From CAZZBK01 sp964652155 (GTDB lineage Bacteria > Planctomycetota > Planctomycetia > Pirellulales > PNKZ01), in NCBI GenBank assembly GCA_964652155.1, contig CAZZBK010000086.1, positions 1 through 25,788 on the forward strand: 25,788 nucleotides of DNA, read 5' to 3'. A program made the position numbers and the translations under genes. Below the pieces are notes generated by a model. That model was not told the DNA's origin. It worked only from the letters and a program-made list of their open reading frames with translations, and did not search any database. Positions 7,144-15,139 of the stretch are shown here, one piece after another; position 1 is the first letter of the stretch, and the number at the start of each line of letters is the position of its first letter.

Positions 7144-8273
7144 GCGGCGAGGCGCGGGCGGCTTATGTGCATGTGCCGTTCTGCGCCCATCGCTGCGGTT
7201 ACTGCAACTTCACGCTCGTCGCCGGGCGCGACGACCTGATCGAAGCGTATTTGATCGCCCTGGAACGCGAACTCGCGCAGCTCGGCGAGCCTCGGCCGGT
7301 TGACACGCTCTTTCTGGGTGGTGGCACGCCGACCCATTTAGCTCCGCCGCAACTCGACCGCCTGCTGCGGCTCGTGCGGCACTGGTTCACATGGTCGGCT
7401 CCTGGCGAGTTCAGCATCGAAGCCAACCCCCGTGACCTCGACGCCGAGCGGGTCAACGTGCTGGCGCAGCATGGCCTCAACCGAGTCAGCATCGGGGCGC
7501 AGTCATTTCGGGCCGAGAAATTGCACCATCTGGAACGTGACCACCACGCAGCCGAGATCGTCGCCGGGGTCGAGCGCCTGCGGGGCCACGTCGAGAGCAT
7601 CTCGCTCGACCTGATCTTTGGCTGCCCCGGCGAGTCCCTTGAGCAATGGCAGAGCGACCTGCAACAGGCCATCGAGCTACGCCCGCAGCATCTCTCGACC
7701 TACGGGCTGACGATCGAACAGGGCACGATGTTCTGGAATCGACAGTATCACGGTCAGCTTGCATCGATCGACGAAGAAATCGAGCGCGCCATGTACAGCG
7801 CGGCGATGGATCAACTCGCCGATGCGGGATATGAGCACTACGAGGTATCGAACTTTGCCCAGCGTGGCTATCGCTGTCGACACAACGAGACCTATTGGGC
7901 CGCCGAGTCGTATTATGCCGCCGGTCCCGGCGCGGCCCGATATCTGGGCGGCCGACGCGAGGTGAACCACCGCAGCACAACGACCTGGATCAAGCGGATG
8001 ATGGCCGGCGAGTCGCCGGTGGCCGAGTGCGAAGAACTCTCTGCCGAGGATCGGGCCCGCGAGGCGTTGGTGCTCGCCCTGCGCCGCCGCGACGGCGTGG
8101 AGCGCGCGTCGTTTGCCCAGCGATTCGGCTACACGGTCGATGAACTGCTCGGGGCCGAACTGCCGCGACTCGGTGAGCTGGGGCTGCTCGCCGATGACGG
8201 CGCGCGAGTTACGCTCTTGCGCGAAGGGTTGTTCGTCAGCGACGCCATCTGGCCGCGATTGTTGCGGCGCTAA
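7140..8273 (+). CDS. hemW: HemW-like radical SAM heme chaperone
   Basis: 377 residues from the ATG at 7140, which shares ATGA with the stop of the preceding gene. The radical SAM cluster motif is C15-x3-C19-x2-C22 (FCAHRCGYCNF). This is followed by FLGGGTPT and SIEANPRD, then NRVSIGAQSF, SLDLIFGCPGE and STYGLTIEQGT, all hallmarks of the HemN/HemW family. The C-terminal part contains HNETYW and AAGPGAARY. The CxxxCxYC-x-F form and the short N-terminus favour HemW, a heme-binding chaperone, over the true coproporphyrinogen III dehydrogenase HemN, whose N-terminus is longer; older annotations call such proteins oxygen-independent coproporphyrinogen oxidase-like. Cytoplasmic. Confidence 0.9.
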   Translation: MSGEARAAYVHVPFCAHRCGYCNFTLVAGRDDLIEAYLIALERELAQLGEPRPVDTLFLGGGTPTHLAPPQLDRLLRLVRHWFTWSAPGEFSIEANPRDLDAERVNVLAQHGLNRVSIGAQSFRAEKLHHLERDHHAAEIVAGVERLRGHVESISLDLIFGCPGESLEQWQSDLQQAIELRPQHLSTYGLTIEQGTMFWNRQYHGQLASIDEEIERAMYSAAMDQLADAGYEHYEVSNFAQRGYRCRHNETYWAAESYYAAGPGAARYLGGRREVNHRSTTTWIKRMMAGESPVAECEELSAEDRAREALVLALRRRDGVERASFAQRFGYTVDELLGAELPRLGELGLLADDGARVTLLREGLFVSDAIWPRLLRR

Positions 8274-8311
8274 CGCTCGCAGGAACGTTCAAGGCAGCAC
8301 GATCACGCCGG

Positions 8312-9391
8312 TTATTTCAGCCATTCCGCCAGCCCGCGGCCGAGCCGTTCGCCGGTCTCGTAGTAGGTCTCGGCGTTGTGGTTGTAGTGATAGCCTTGAT
8401 TGACCGGCGACACGTCCGCCTCGCGCCACAGGTCGCGCGTGTCAATCGCTTTCACGTTCCCTTTGAACTCGGGGTATTTACCTTTGTCGCCGTCAACCGC
8501 CAGTTGAGCCTCTGCGATCTGCAGGCCGAAACTCTCGCGACCGGGATTGCCACAGCCGGTGGCCAGCACAAACTTGGCTTGCGGAGCATTAAAGTCCTTG
8601 CGCAGCGAATGGATGAGATGGACGAGATTTTGCTCGTAGCGGCTGGCCAGCGCGGCGCTTTGATCCTTGTGTCCTTGCCACCACACAAAGCCCGCGACTT
8701 CGTACCCTTGACCTCGATAGCCGGGGTAGTACTTCTCCAGTTGCTTCAAGACCGCTTTCGCGTGCGCCGTGTCGGCGTCGTATTGACGACCGGCGTACCA
8801 GGGCACCGGCTTGGGTTCGGCGCCTTTGTCCCAAAAATTGGCGACGTCTTTGTAGCCCGCGAAGATCTTCCCTTCGAATTCGAATCGCTCGCTGCCGGGC
8901 GGGAGCAGGTCCCAGCCCAAGCTGCGATTGCCAATGCACGCCTTGAGCAGCAGCACCGGTCCGGCATGGACATGGCCCATGACATGACCGAAACCCAACT
9001 CCGGACCGAATGAGCCCTTGGGCGACAGCCATTCGTTTCGGACGTCGCCGAACTTTTCCATGTCCTTGTAGTCAACGCCGCGCTGATCCATCACATGAAC
9101 ATAGCGAACGTCTTGCCGCGTGGTCCAATTGCCTGCGTCATCGACGAGATGCGGATACTTGCCCTGCGTCTTGACCAAGTACTCGAGCGAGCCCTTCGTC
9201 TCCTTCGGACCAACCTTGCCAAAGCCGAGCATGTTGGATTGTCCCAGCATGATGTAAACCTGCACGGGCTGGCTCTGGTCAGCCGGCTGGCCATCGGGGT
9301 CGGGCAGTTCCCGGGGCACATCGGCCGCAAATGTCGTAAGCGAACCAAGCATCAGCAGCGTCGCGGCGAGCAGAAATACATACTTGGTCAT
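8312..9391 (-). CDS. Secreted SASA/CE6-type carbohydrate acetylesterase
   Basis: 359 residues from the ATG at 9391; the frame stays open upstream but the Sec signal (MTKYVFLLAATLLMLGSLTT, then FAADVP) fixes the start. The SGNH-like block I motif is YIMLGQSNMLG with nucleophile Ser52. WWQGHKD resembles the WxQGE/HxD segment of sialate O-acetylesterase and CE6 proteins. The C-terminal YHYNHNAETYYETGERLG supplies the likely catalytic His. Such enzymes remove O-acetyl groups from xylan or sialic-acid-type glycans; planctomycetes encode many. It stands alone, convergent with hemW and divergent from the RluA gene. Confidence 0.87.
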   Translation of the reverse strand: MTKYVFLLAATLLMLGSLTTFAADVPRELPDPDGQPADQSQPVQVYIMLGQSNMLGFGKVGPKETKGSLEYLVKTQGKYPHLVDDAGNWTTRQDVRYVHVMDQRGVDYKDMEKFGDVRNEWLSPKGSFGPELGFGHVMGHVHAGPVLLLKACIGNRSLGWDLLPPGSERFEFEGKIFAGYKDVANFWDKGAEPKPVPWYAGRQYDADTAHAKAVLKQLEKYYPGYRGQGYEVAGFVWWQGHKDQSAALASRYEQNLVHLIHSLRKDFNAPQAKFVLATGCGNPGRESFGLQIAEAQLAVDGDKGKYPEFKGNVKAIDTRDLWREADVSPVNQGYHYNHNAETYYETGERLGRGLAEWLK

Positions 9392-9654
9392 CAGAAGTCG
9401 TTCTCTTTCGTTGTGGGCATTAGTGCAGTTGGGTCGTCTCAGCGGCCAGGGCCTGTGGATGACGCGGATCTTCGCGCTAGCGAGACTCCTATCGTGGGTC
9501 AGCCCAGCGGAAAAGTCAAATCCACTCGACATCGCCAAGACCTCGCGGGGCAAATGTCGCCGGATAGGCCGTGCGAGCGGCCTTGACTCACTGCAGCGGA
9601 CGCGGCATTCGGATAGAATTGGGCCGGGTAATATACGAACCGCAGAGATTGCTG
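9392..9654. other. Divergent intergenic region, 263 bp
   Basis: The region separates the minus-strand esterase from the plus-strand pseudouridine synthase. A TAGAAT box at 9614-9619 could be a -10 element for the latter, but the nearest TTGACT (9583-9588) lies 25 bp away, too far for a standard promoter. I see no RNA gene or convincing ORF. Confidence 0.4.
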
Positions 9655-10533
9655 ATGCGACCATCGACCGTTGTTCAAGGGGCGCCGCTCCTGGTGTATT
9701 TGCTCGACACGCTGGGGCTCAAACGCAAGGCGGCTAAAAATCTGCTCAAGTTTGGCGCGGTCGTGGTGAACGGAGTTCCGATTCGGCAATTCGACCATCG
9801 GCTGTCGCCCGGCGATCGCATTACGTTCCTTGAACTCCAGGCGGCCGCGGCCATCGACGGCCTGCGCAATGCCGGGGTTCAGCTCATCTATGAAGACGAC
9901 GCTCTGTTGGTCGCCGATAAGCCCTCGGGGTTGCTCACCGTGGCCACCGATGACGTGAAGACCGAAACGCTTTACGTGCGGGTCAACGAGTTTCTGTCTC
10001 AACGCGAGTCGCACGACACGGTCCGCGCCGTGCCCGTCCATCGGCTCGACCAAGGAACCTCGGGACTCGTGCTGTTTTCCAAAAGCGACGAGATCAAACG
10101 GGTGTTGCAAGCCGCCTGGCCAACGGTCGAGAAAACCTATTGGGCCGTCGTGCTAGGACGACCGAAGCTCGACCAAGGCACGATCACCAGCTATCTGACC
10201 GAGGACAAGTCGTTCAAGGTCTTCAGTCGCGATCAGCCTACGCCCGGCGCTCAGCGAGCGGTCACGCATTATCGCGTGCTGCAATCGCAAGCCAGTTTAT
10301 CGCTCGTGGAGATTCGCTTGGAAACCGGCCGCAAACATCAGATTCGCGTTCACATGGCGCATCTGCGTTGTCCGGTGGCCGGTGACGAGCGTTACGGCGG
10401 CAAGTCCGATCGTTGCTCGCGGCTGGCCCTGCATGCCGGTGAGTTGACCATTACGCATCCGGTGACTGAGCAGCGGTTAAAATTTAGCTCGCCGCTGCCG
10501 GCCGAACTGGGGCGATTATTGAACCTCCCGTAA
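9655..10533 (+). CDS. RluA-family RNA pseudouridine synthase
   Basis: 292 residues from the ATG at 9655; the frame stays open upstream but without family similarity. An N-terminal S4-like RNA-binding domain (about 10-58: LLVYLLDTLGLKRKAAKNLL, then GAVVVNG and SPGDRI) precedes the catalytic domain. The catalytic motif is VHRLDQGTSGLVLFSK with Asp132. LETGRKHQIRVHMAHL (about 222-237) and GDERYGG complete the RluA signature. Such enzymes convert uridine to pseudouridine in 23S rRNA or tRNA (RluC/RluD/RluA/TruC groups); which base is modified cannot be told from sequence alone. Confidence 0.92.
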   Translation: MRPSTVVQGAPLLVYLLDTLGLKRKAAKNLLKFGAVVVNGVPIRQFDHRLSPGDRITFLELQAAAAIDGLRNAGVQLIYEDDALLVADKPSGLLTVATDDVKTETLYVRVNEFLSQRESHDTVRAVPVHRLDQGTSGLVLFSKSDEIKRVLQAAWPTVEKTYWAVVLGRPKLDQGTITSYLTEDKSFKVFSRDQPTPGAQRAVTHYRVLQSQASLSLVEIRLETGRKHQIRVHMAHLRCPVAGDERYGGKSDRCSRLALHAGELTITHPVTEQRLKFSSPLPAELGRLLNLP

Positions 10534-10640
10534 ACAGCTTTGGATTCTCCGATAGCCAGCTTAACCCTTCGCGTTAGATGACCTGAACGTCTCAACCGCG
10601 GCTGGCTGCAAGACACAACCTCGAACGGTTGATTTGAGGA

Positions 10641-11585
10641 TCAACAGGTCGAGGCTTTCAAACGTTCGGCATACGATCGCGCCTGGGCGGCAAAGTCGAT
10701 GCCGACCTTCTCACCCAACGCCTGGCGAAGTCGTTGCGACACGCTCCCCAGCCGTCCGTCGCCGATCCGCATGCCCTCGAACGAGCGCACGTGCAACAGC
10801 CCAATGCTCGTGCTGGTCAAGAAGAACTCGTCGGCGTGCTGGGCGTCGTCGGGCGTGAGGTCCGTTTCGCGGCTGGTGATGCCCAACTCGCCGGAAAGTT
10901 GCAGCACCAGGTCGCGGGTCACGCCATGCAACACCTTGTGCGGCGGGGGCGTGAGCACCTCGCCGTGCCGCACGAGAAACAGATTGGCGCTCGTGCTCTC
11001 GGTTAAATATCCCGCCGGGTCGACCATCACGGGCCACGCGCCGCGCTGCCGAGCTGCGACCTGCAAGTTGGCAAGCTGAAAGTACCAACGACTGCGGGTC
11101 TTAATCGAGGCGTCGATGAGCGAACTGGGAATGGCGTGTTGATCGCTAACGAGCACATCGAGCCCCGAGTCATACGCATCGGCGAGCGAGGCCAGTTTAT
11201 GCAGCAAGGGATGGCAACTGATGACGACCGTCGGCTGCCGCTCTTCCGGGCCGAAGGTGTCATAAAAGCCCGCGGCAGGGCCGCGCGACACGTTATGAAT
11301 AATATTCCAGTCGACGTCGGGTGCCTCGGAGGGCACGTTCCGCGCCAGCGTGTCGAGCGTCGCGCGATGCAGTGCATCGAGGTCGAGCCCCGGATCGATG
11401 CGTAGCACGTCGAGGCTGTGAAACAACCGTTGCAAATGCTCGCGCACCCGAAAGGGCCGCTGGCGAAATGTCCTGGTCACCTCGTAGGCCATGTCCCCCA
11501 TCACCAGGGCCGAGTCATAGATCGAGATCCGAGCGGCGGACTCGGGAACAAAATCACCATTGAAATAAACGACGCGCGCGCTCAT
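10641..11585 (-). CDS. PLP-dependent class IV aminotransferase (BCAT/D-AAT type)
   Basis: 314 residues from the ATG at 11585 (a TTG four codons upstream abuts the previous stop). Fold type IV features: YFNGDFVPESAARISIYDSA at the N-terminus, GDMAYEVTRTF, the PLP lysine K162 in IDASIKTRSRWYFQLAN, and the phosphate/cofactor motif GYLTESTSANLFLV with E196. GVTRDLVLQL follows. The family covers branched-chain amino acid aminotransferase, D-alanine aminotransferase and 4-amino-4-deoxychorismate lyase. The lysine context is not a textbook IlvE, and I cannot choose among them. It follows the 555-residue FSLD-repeat gene by only 12 bp, so the two are probably cotranscribed, though no functional link is known. 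Confidence 0.88.
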   Translation of the reverse strand: MSARVVYFNGDFVPESAARISIYDSALVMGDMAYEVTRTFRQRPFRVREHLQRLFHSLDVLRIDPGLDLDALHRATLDTLARNVPSEAPDVDWNIIHNVSRGPAAGFYDTFGPEERQPTVVISCHPLLHKLASLADAYDSGLDVLVSDQHAIPSSLIDASIKTRSRWYFQLANLQVAARQRGAWPVMVDPAGYLTESTSANLFLVRHGEVLTPPPHKVLHGVTRDLVLQLSGELGITSRETDLTPDDAQHADEFFLTSTSIGLLHVRSFEGMRIGDGRLGSVSQRLRQALGEKVGIDFAAQARSYAERLKASTC

Positions 11586-11597
11586 GACGCCCCACAA

Positions 11598-13265
11598 TTA
11601 ATCATTGGCGGTCGAACTCAAATGCTCTTTCAAGTCGGCAAGCCCTTGTTGCAGATCGCGCACCTGTCGGTCGAGCGCGTTGCGGGCGATGCGGACGTGA
11701 TCCATGATCTTCTCGCTGTTGCCCCGAATCGTCTCACTCCAGCCGTTGAGCTTGTCGAGGTCGGCGGTTCGCTTGGCGATTTCGAGGATGGCCGCGTCAA
11801 GCTTGGTGAAGTCGGCCGCTTGAGCCGAGCGTTCATGAGCCGACCGAACGCAGAGCGCCTTGGCCAGCGTGACGCCGACGCGCAAGAAGAGGTCGGACTG
11901 ATTGTCTTCGGCGTCCCAGACGACGATCACGTCGTGGCCGTGACGAAACACCTGGTCGACCAGCGGCGGGGCGGTCTTCTTCGAGAAGACGAACAGCCCC
12001 ACCTGCGCCTCGCGGTTCTTGCGTGCGATATCGATCTCGTTAATCGCCGTTTGCAAGTCATACCCTTGCACCTCCTTGGCCTCGACGGCGATGCGTGCCG
12101 CCGGAGCGGCGCTGTCGGGACCAAGCGTCAGGACGCAATCCCCCACCTTGCAGTTCTTGATCAAGCCCGTTGTGCTGCCGGTCGCCTGGGCGATATCTCC
12201 CGCCGACTGGCAGAGGTGTTCGAGGAACGCGCACACGCTATCCTCGAATTCCACGCCGTGGCGCGTCGAGCGCTGCGCCTCTTGCTTGCGGGCAATCATC
12301 GCCGACAGGGCACTGGCAACCTCCTGCTGAAACTTGACGTTGGTCTGCTCATGCTGTTTGAGGGTTTCGAGCAGTTCGCGCCGCAATAGGCTAAGCGCCG
12401 ACTGTTCGTTGTCGAGCGTGAGGTTGCTGCGGATGGCCGAGTCGGTCTTCTCGACGATCCCTTTGAGCTTGTTGAGCGCCGAGTGATCGTTGTCGAGGCT
12501 GAACTCATCGCTGATGCGGCGTTGGGCGTCTTGCACATTGCGTACCAACCGGCTCAGTGCCGAGTCATCCTTGTCGAGCGAGAACTCCTTGACGACGACG
12601 TTGATCTTGTCTCCCAGATCCTTGGTGAACTGCCCTTGCTTCTCGGTCATTTCGGCGACGAGCCGGGCCAGAGCGCCATCTTTGTTATCGAGCGAGAACT
12701 GCCGCAGCACGACCTCGCTCTGATTTTTGAGCTGCGTCGCCATCGACGTGCCCAGCATTTGCAATAAGCCCTGCGACTCGCTGGGGCTGAGCAACTTGAA
12801 GAGCGGGCTTTGCTGGCCGACGTGACTCACCAGCGTGCGGCACAACTCGCTGTCGGTCGTGCCAATCTGTCGGCGGAGAACCTGTTCGAGTTCGCCATCG
12901 CGACGCACGAGCCGCTCGAGCCGTTCCTGAAACCGGCCGGTGCTGGGGTCAAAATACTCCTTGAGCGTCGAGGTCATCTGCTGATTGATCAGTTGCGTGT
13001 GCTGTTGCAACTGCTGATCGAGACCGCCGAGCATCCGTTCGCATTCACGTTCGATCGTGCTGGCGTCGAGCTGCCCGCGCGCCTGTCGCAGCGCCAGCAC
13101 GCCGATCCGCAGGGCGGTTAGGGCAAACTCTTCACGAGGACCGCCGTCGACATAGCGGCTCAGTTCGGCCACCAAGTCGGGATCGACAATTTTGAGATCC
13201 AAGAACAACGGCTCGAACGGGGCTGATTCTTCGGCCGTAAATGAGGCATCGGCGACATTCGACAT
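11598..13265 (-). CDS. FSLD-repeat protein with PD-(D/E)XK nuclease-like domain, uncharacterised
   Basis: 555 residues from the ATG at 13265, with AGAGGA 8 bases upstream. I do not recognise a named family. Residues 70-190 are largely helical and Gln/Glu-rich. Four copies of a motif of the form F-S-L-D-x-x-x-x-A-L-x-x-L lie at about 189, 227, 254 and 281 (QFSLDNKDGALARL, EFSLDKDDSALSRL, EFSLDNDHSALNKL, NLTLDNEQSALSLL), the last three at an exact 27-residue spacing. A heptad-like helix follows (300-335). Residues 337-470 look like a PD-(D/E)XK fold: GVEFEDSV, then D376 in KVGDCVL, E395 and K397 in IAVEAKE, and QTAINEIDIARKNREAQVG. A C-terminal coiled coil spans about 485-550. There is no signal peptide. 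By shape it recalls RmuC/DUF2130-like coiled-coil nucleases, so a role in DNA metabolism is inferred, not shown. Confidence 0.8.
   Translation of the reverse strand: MSNVADASFTAEESAPFEPLFLDLKIVDPDLVAELSRYVDGGPREEFALTALRIGVLALRQARGQLDASTIERECERMLGGLDQQLQQHTQLINQQMTSTLKEYFDPSTGRFQERLERLVRRDGELEQVLRRQIGTTDSELCRTLVSHVGQQSPLFKLLSPSESQGLLQMLGTSMATQLKNQSEVVLRQFSLDNKDGALARLVAEMTEKQGQFTKDLGDKINVVVKEFSLDKDDSALSRLVRNVQDAQRRISDEFSLDNDHSALNKLKGIVEKTDSAIRSNLTLDNEQSALSLLRRELLETLKQHEQTNVKFQQEVASALSAMIARKQEAQRSTRHGVEFEDSVCAFLEHLCQSAGDIAQATGSTTGLIKNCKVGDCVLTLGPDSAAPAARIAVEAKEVQGYDLQTAINEIDIARKNREAQVGLFVFSKKTAPPLVDQVFRHGHDVIVVWDAEDNQSDLFLRVGVTLAKALCVRSAHERSAQAADFTKLDAAILEIAKRTADLDKLNGWSETIRGNSEKIMDHVRIARNALDRQVRDLQQGLADLKEHLSSTAND
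12381..12701 (-). repeat. Four FSLD-type intragenic repeats
   Basis: Within the 555-residue protein, the block [QEN]-[FL]-[ST]-L-D-[NK]-x-x-x-A-L-x-x-L occurs four times at residues 189, 227, 254 and 281, with spacing 38, 27 and 27 residues. A weaker copy may lie near residue 105 (YFDPSTGRFQERLERLV). Each copy seems to be a short strand or turn followed by a helix that leads into the next coiled segment. Confidence 0.8.
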
Positions 13266-13317
13266 GGACGCATTCCTCTTACGTCGGCAGGGCAATCCGT
13301 TACGTCAGACACGCCTC

Positions 13318-13346
13318 AGTATGCCAAGAGAGCACTGAACATTCAA
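13318..13346 (-). promoter_or_regulatory. Predicted promoter of the FSLD-repeat/aminotransferase operon
   Basis: Read on the minus strand: TTGAAT (13346-13341), a 17-bp spacer, and CATACT (13323-13318) preceded by TGG, giving an extended -10. Each hexamer matches 4 of 6. The leader to the ATG at 13265 would be about 45 nt. Confidence 0.4.
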
Positions 13347-13411
13347 TCAGGTGTGGCTCACGCGCCTCGCTTCGCCTGAATAGGGCAGGGCAGGGGGGGC
13401 GCAGGTCAACC

Positions 13412-13440
13412 TTGAGCCCCCGACCCGGTTTCTCTACAAT
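13412..13440 (+). promoter_or_regulatory. Predicted sigma70-like promoter of ndk
   Basis: TTGAGC at 13412-13417 (4 of 6), a 17-bp spacer, and TACAAT at 13435-13440 (5 of 6). Transcription would start near 13447, leaving a leader of about 80 nt before the ndk ATG. A run of seven G at 13393-13399 lies just upstream. Confidence 0.5.
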
Positions 13441-13526
13441 CGCCGCCACTGACATGTGGCAATCGACCCTGGTTGCCCCAGCGGATCTATGACTACAGAT
13501 TGTTTGACAAACGATTGGAGGAGCGA

Positions 13527-13988
13527 ATGGAGCGAACGCTGATCCTGTTCAAGCCCGACTGCGTGCAGCGACGCCTGGTCGGTCGTATTCTGCAGCGGTT
13601 CGAGGACAAGGGATTCAACGTCATCGCCATGAAGATGATGCGGGTCACGCCCGACCTTGCCAAGCAGCACTATGCCGAGCATGTAAGCAAGGGCTGGTAC
13701 CCGACGCTCGAAGCATTCATCACGGGTGGCCCGATCGTGGCCGCCGTGCTCGAAGGGCTGGAGGTGATTCGGGTGGTGCGCGACATGCTGGGGAAGACGA
13801 ATGGCTTGCAAGCCGCCTCGGGGACAATCCGGGGCGACTTTAGCTCCAGCCGACAGATGAATCTGGTGCATGCCTCGGATGGCCCGGAAGCGGCCGCACG
13901 CGAGATTCAGTTGTATTTTCAGGCCCAAGAAGTGCTCCAATACACGCCCACGATCACCCCTTGGATGCGTGCCGGCGACGAGACTTAA
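13527..13988 (+). CDS. ndk: Nucleoside diphosphate kinase
   Basis: 153 residues from the ATG at 13527, preceded by a strong GGAGGAG ribosome-binding site 4 bases before the ATG; the frame extends to 13473 but only this start fits the family. The sequence follows Ndk throughout: ERTLILFKPD (Lys9), VQRRLVGRILQRFEDKGF, GKTNGLQAASGTIRGDF, and the catalytic-histidine motif NLVHASDG (His115), where most homologues read NxxHGSD. Ndk transfers the gamma phosphate of ATP to NDPs via a phosphohistidine, maintaining NTP and dNTP pools. The protein carries about 10 extra C-terminal residues (TPWMRAGDET region) relative to short family members. The gene appears monocistronic and is followed by a strong terminator. 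Confidence 0.96.
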   Translation: MERTLILFKPDCVQRRLVGRILQRFEDKGFNVIAMKMMRVTPDLAKQHYAEHVSKGWYPTLEAFITGGPIVAAVLEGLEVIRVVRDMLGKTNGLQAASGTIRGDFSSSRQMNLVHASDGPEAAAREIQLYFQAQEVLQYTPTITPWMRAGDET

Positions 13989-14033
13989 GCACGGAGAGAC
14001 TTAAACGCGGGCTGTTCCAGCGAACCTGCTCAC

Positions 14034-14072
14034 GCCGCCCCGGCGGATATCGATTCCCGGGGCGGCTTTTTT
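14034..14072 (+). terminator. Rho-independent terminator of ndk
   Basis: GCCGCCCCGG at 14034-14043 pairs perfectly over 10 bp with CCGGGGCGGC at 14057-14066 across a 13-nt loop, followed by six T (14067-14072). The T-tract reaches the stop codon of the convergent pyrF. On the minus strand no T-tract follows the hairpin, so it serves ndk rather than pyrF. Confidence 0.9.
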
Positions 14073-15004
14073 CATGCGCCGAGCTTGCCCACCGCCGTCT
14101 CGGCGCGCAGTTGGTTGATCATATCGCGGGTGGCGGCCGCGACGGCCTCGGTCCAGCGCGACTCGCCAAACTGGGCGTACTCCTTACGCTGATGGGCAAA
14201 AATGATCCCCCGCGAGTTGTTGATCACGGCTCCGAGCCCCTGGGCGTCAAATCCGCCCGCCACGTCTCGAGCCGATCCCCCTTGGCTACCGTAGCCTGGC
14301 ACCAAGAGCCACGCATGGGGCATGGCCGCCCGAAGCTCGACGAGTTGGGCCGGATAAGTTGCCCCGACGACCGCCCCGACCGCGCCGTAGCCACAGGCTC
14401 CCTGGGTTTTAAGAGCAAGCTGCTCGACGAACGTGGCGATGCGTCGGTAGAGCGGCACGCCATCGCTGAGCAGGTCTTGAAATTGTCCGCCGCCGGGGTT
14501 GGACGTTTTGACCAGGACAAACAAGCCCGCGTCGCGAGCCACGGCGACCTGCACAAACGGGTCCAGACTATCATCGCCCAGGTAGGGGCTGACCGTCAGG
14601 GCATCGCCCCCCCAAGCGCTCTCGGCCCCCAACAGGCCATCAGCATACGCCTCGGCGGTCGAGCCGATATCGTTTCGCTTGGCATCGAGGATGACCAACA
14701 GCCCACGACGTCGGGCATGGGCGATCACGTCGACGAGCGCGGCGAGACCGGGCACGCCGAGCTGCTCGAAGAACGCCGATTGCGGTTTGACCGCCGGCAC
14801 CAAGGGGGCCACCACGTCGATGATCTCGCAGCAGAAGCGACGAAACGCGAAGGCTTGACGCTCCCGCGGGTTGTCGACCCCCACGGGTTCGAGTCCGGCA
14901 GGCAGTTGTGCAAACCGCGGGTCGAGTCCCACGACCACGGGGTTTCCGCAACGACGGCATGCGGCCGCCAATCGATCGGCAAACGTCACAATGACACGCT
15001 CCAC
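14072..15004 (-). CDS. pyrF: Orotidine 5'-phosphate decarboxylase, type 2
   Basis: 310 residues from a GTG at 15004; a GTG five codons later is an alternative. Active-site landmarks are intact: VVVGLDPR near the N-terminus, AVKPQSAFFE (Lys73), and the signature ILDAKRNDIGSTAEAYADG with D107, K109 and D112. NPGGGQFQDL, VGAVVGATYP and VPGYGSQGGSARDV complete the phosphate-binding end. The length and the DAKRxDIG form place it in the longer type 2 (mycobacterial/myxococcal) subgroup rather than the 230-residue E. coli type. It performs the last step of UMP synthesis. No other pyr gene is nearby. Confidence 0.94.
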   Translation of the reverse strand: MERVIVTFADRLAAACRRCGNPVVVGLDPRFAQLPAGLEPVGVDNPRERQAFAFRRFCCEIIDVVAPLVPAVKPQSAFFEQLGVPGLAALVDVIAHARRRGLLVILDAKRNDIGSTAEAYADGLLGAESAWGGDALTVSPYLGDDSLDPFVQVAVARDAGLFVLVKTSNPGGGQFQDLLSDGVPLYRRIATFVEQLALKTQGACGYGAVGAVVGATYPAQLVELRAAMPHAWLLVPGYGSQGGSARDVAGGFDAQGLGAVINNSRGIIFAHQRKEYAQFGESRWTEAVAAATRDMINQLRAETAVGKLGA

Positions 15005-15027
15005 GAAAAAACGGCGTCAAAGCGGGC

Positions 15028-15056
15028 AGTGTAACTTGAACCGGGCTGGGCGATAA
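15028..15056 (-). promoter_or_regulatory. Possible promoter of pyrF
   Basis: Minus-strand TACACT (15033-15028, 4 of 6) lies about 24 nt before the GTG start. The hexamer 17 bp further upstream, TTATCG (15056-15051), matches only 3 of 6. Weak. Confidence 0.25.
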
Positions 15057-15109
15057 GCGGTCACGCGCGCGGCGGGGGTGAAAAATCGCGCAGAATTATC
15101 AAAATAGTC

Positions 15110-15139
15110 TGGACATTATTCCGCGAAGGACATTAGTAT
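15110..15139 (+). promoter_or_regulatory. Possible promoter of the RRM protein gene
   Basis: TGGACA at 15110-15115 (5 of 6), an 18-bp spacer, and TAGTAT at 15134-15139 (4 of 6). If used, the mRNA would have a leader of about 315 nt before the ATG at 15462. A nearer promoter was not found. Confidence 0.3.

Noticed and set aside
10628..10645. Hairpin GTTGAT/ATCAAC at the convergent RluA/aminotransferase ends as a terminator
   Set aside because: Only a 6-bp AT-rich stem, no T-tract on either strand, and it overlaps the aminotransferase stop codon.
11418..12389. 323-codon plus-strand frame opposite the aminotransferase and FSLD-repeat genes
   Set aside because: It crosses two real minus-strand genes, has no domain and no ribosome-binding site.
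13961..15034. 357-codon plus-strand frame across the ndk end and opposite pyrF
   Set aside because: It covers the ndk terminator and lies antisense to pyrF, whose active-site motifs are complete.
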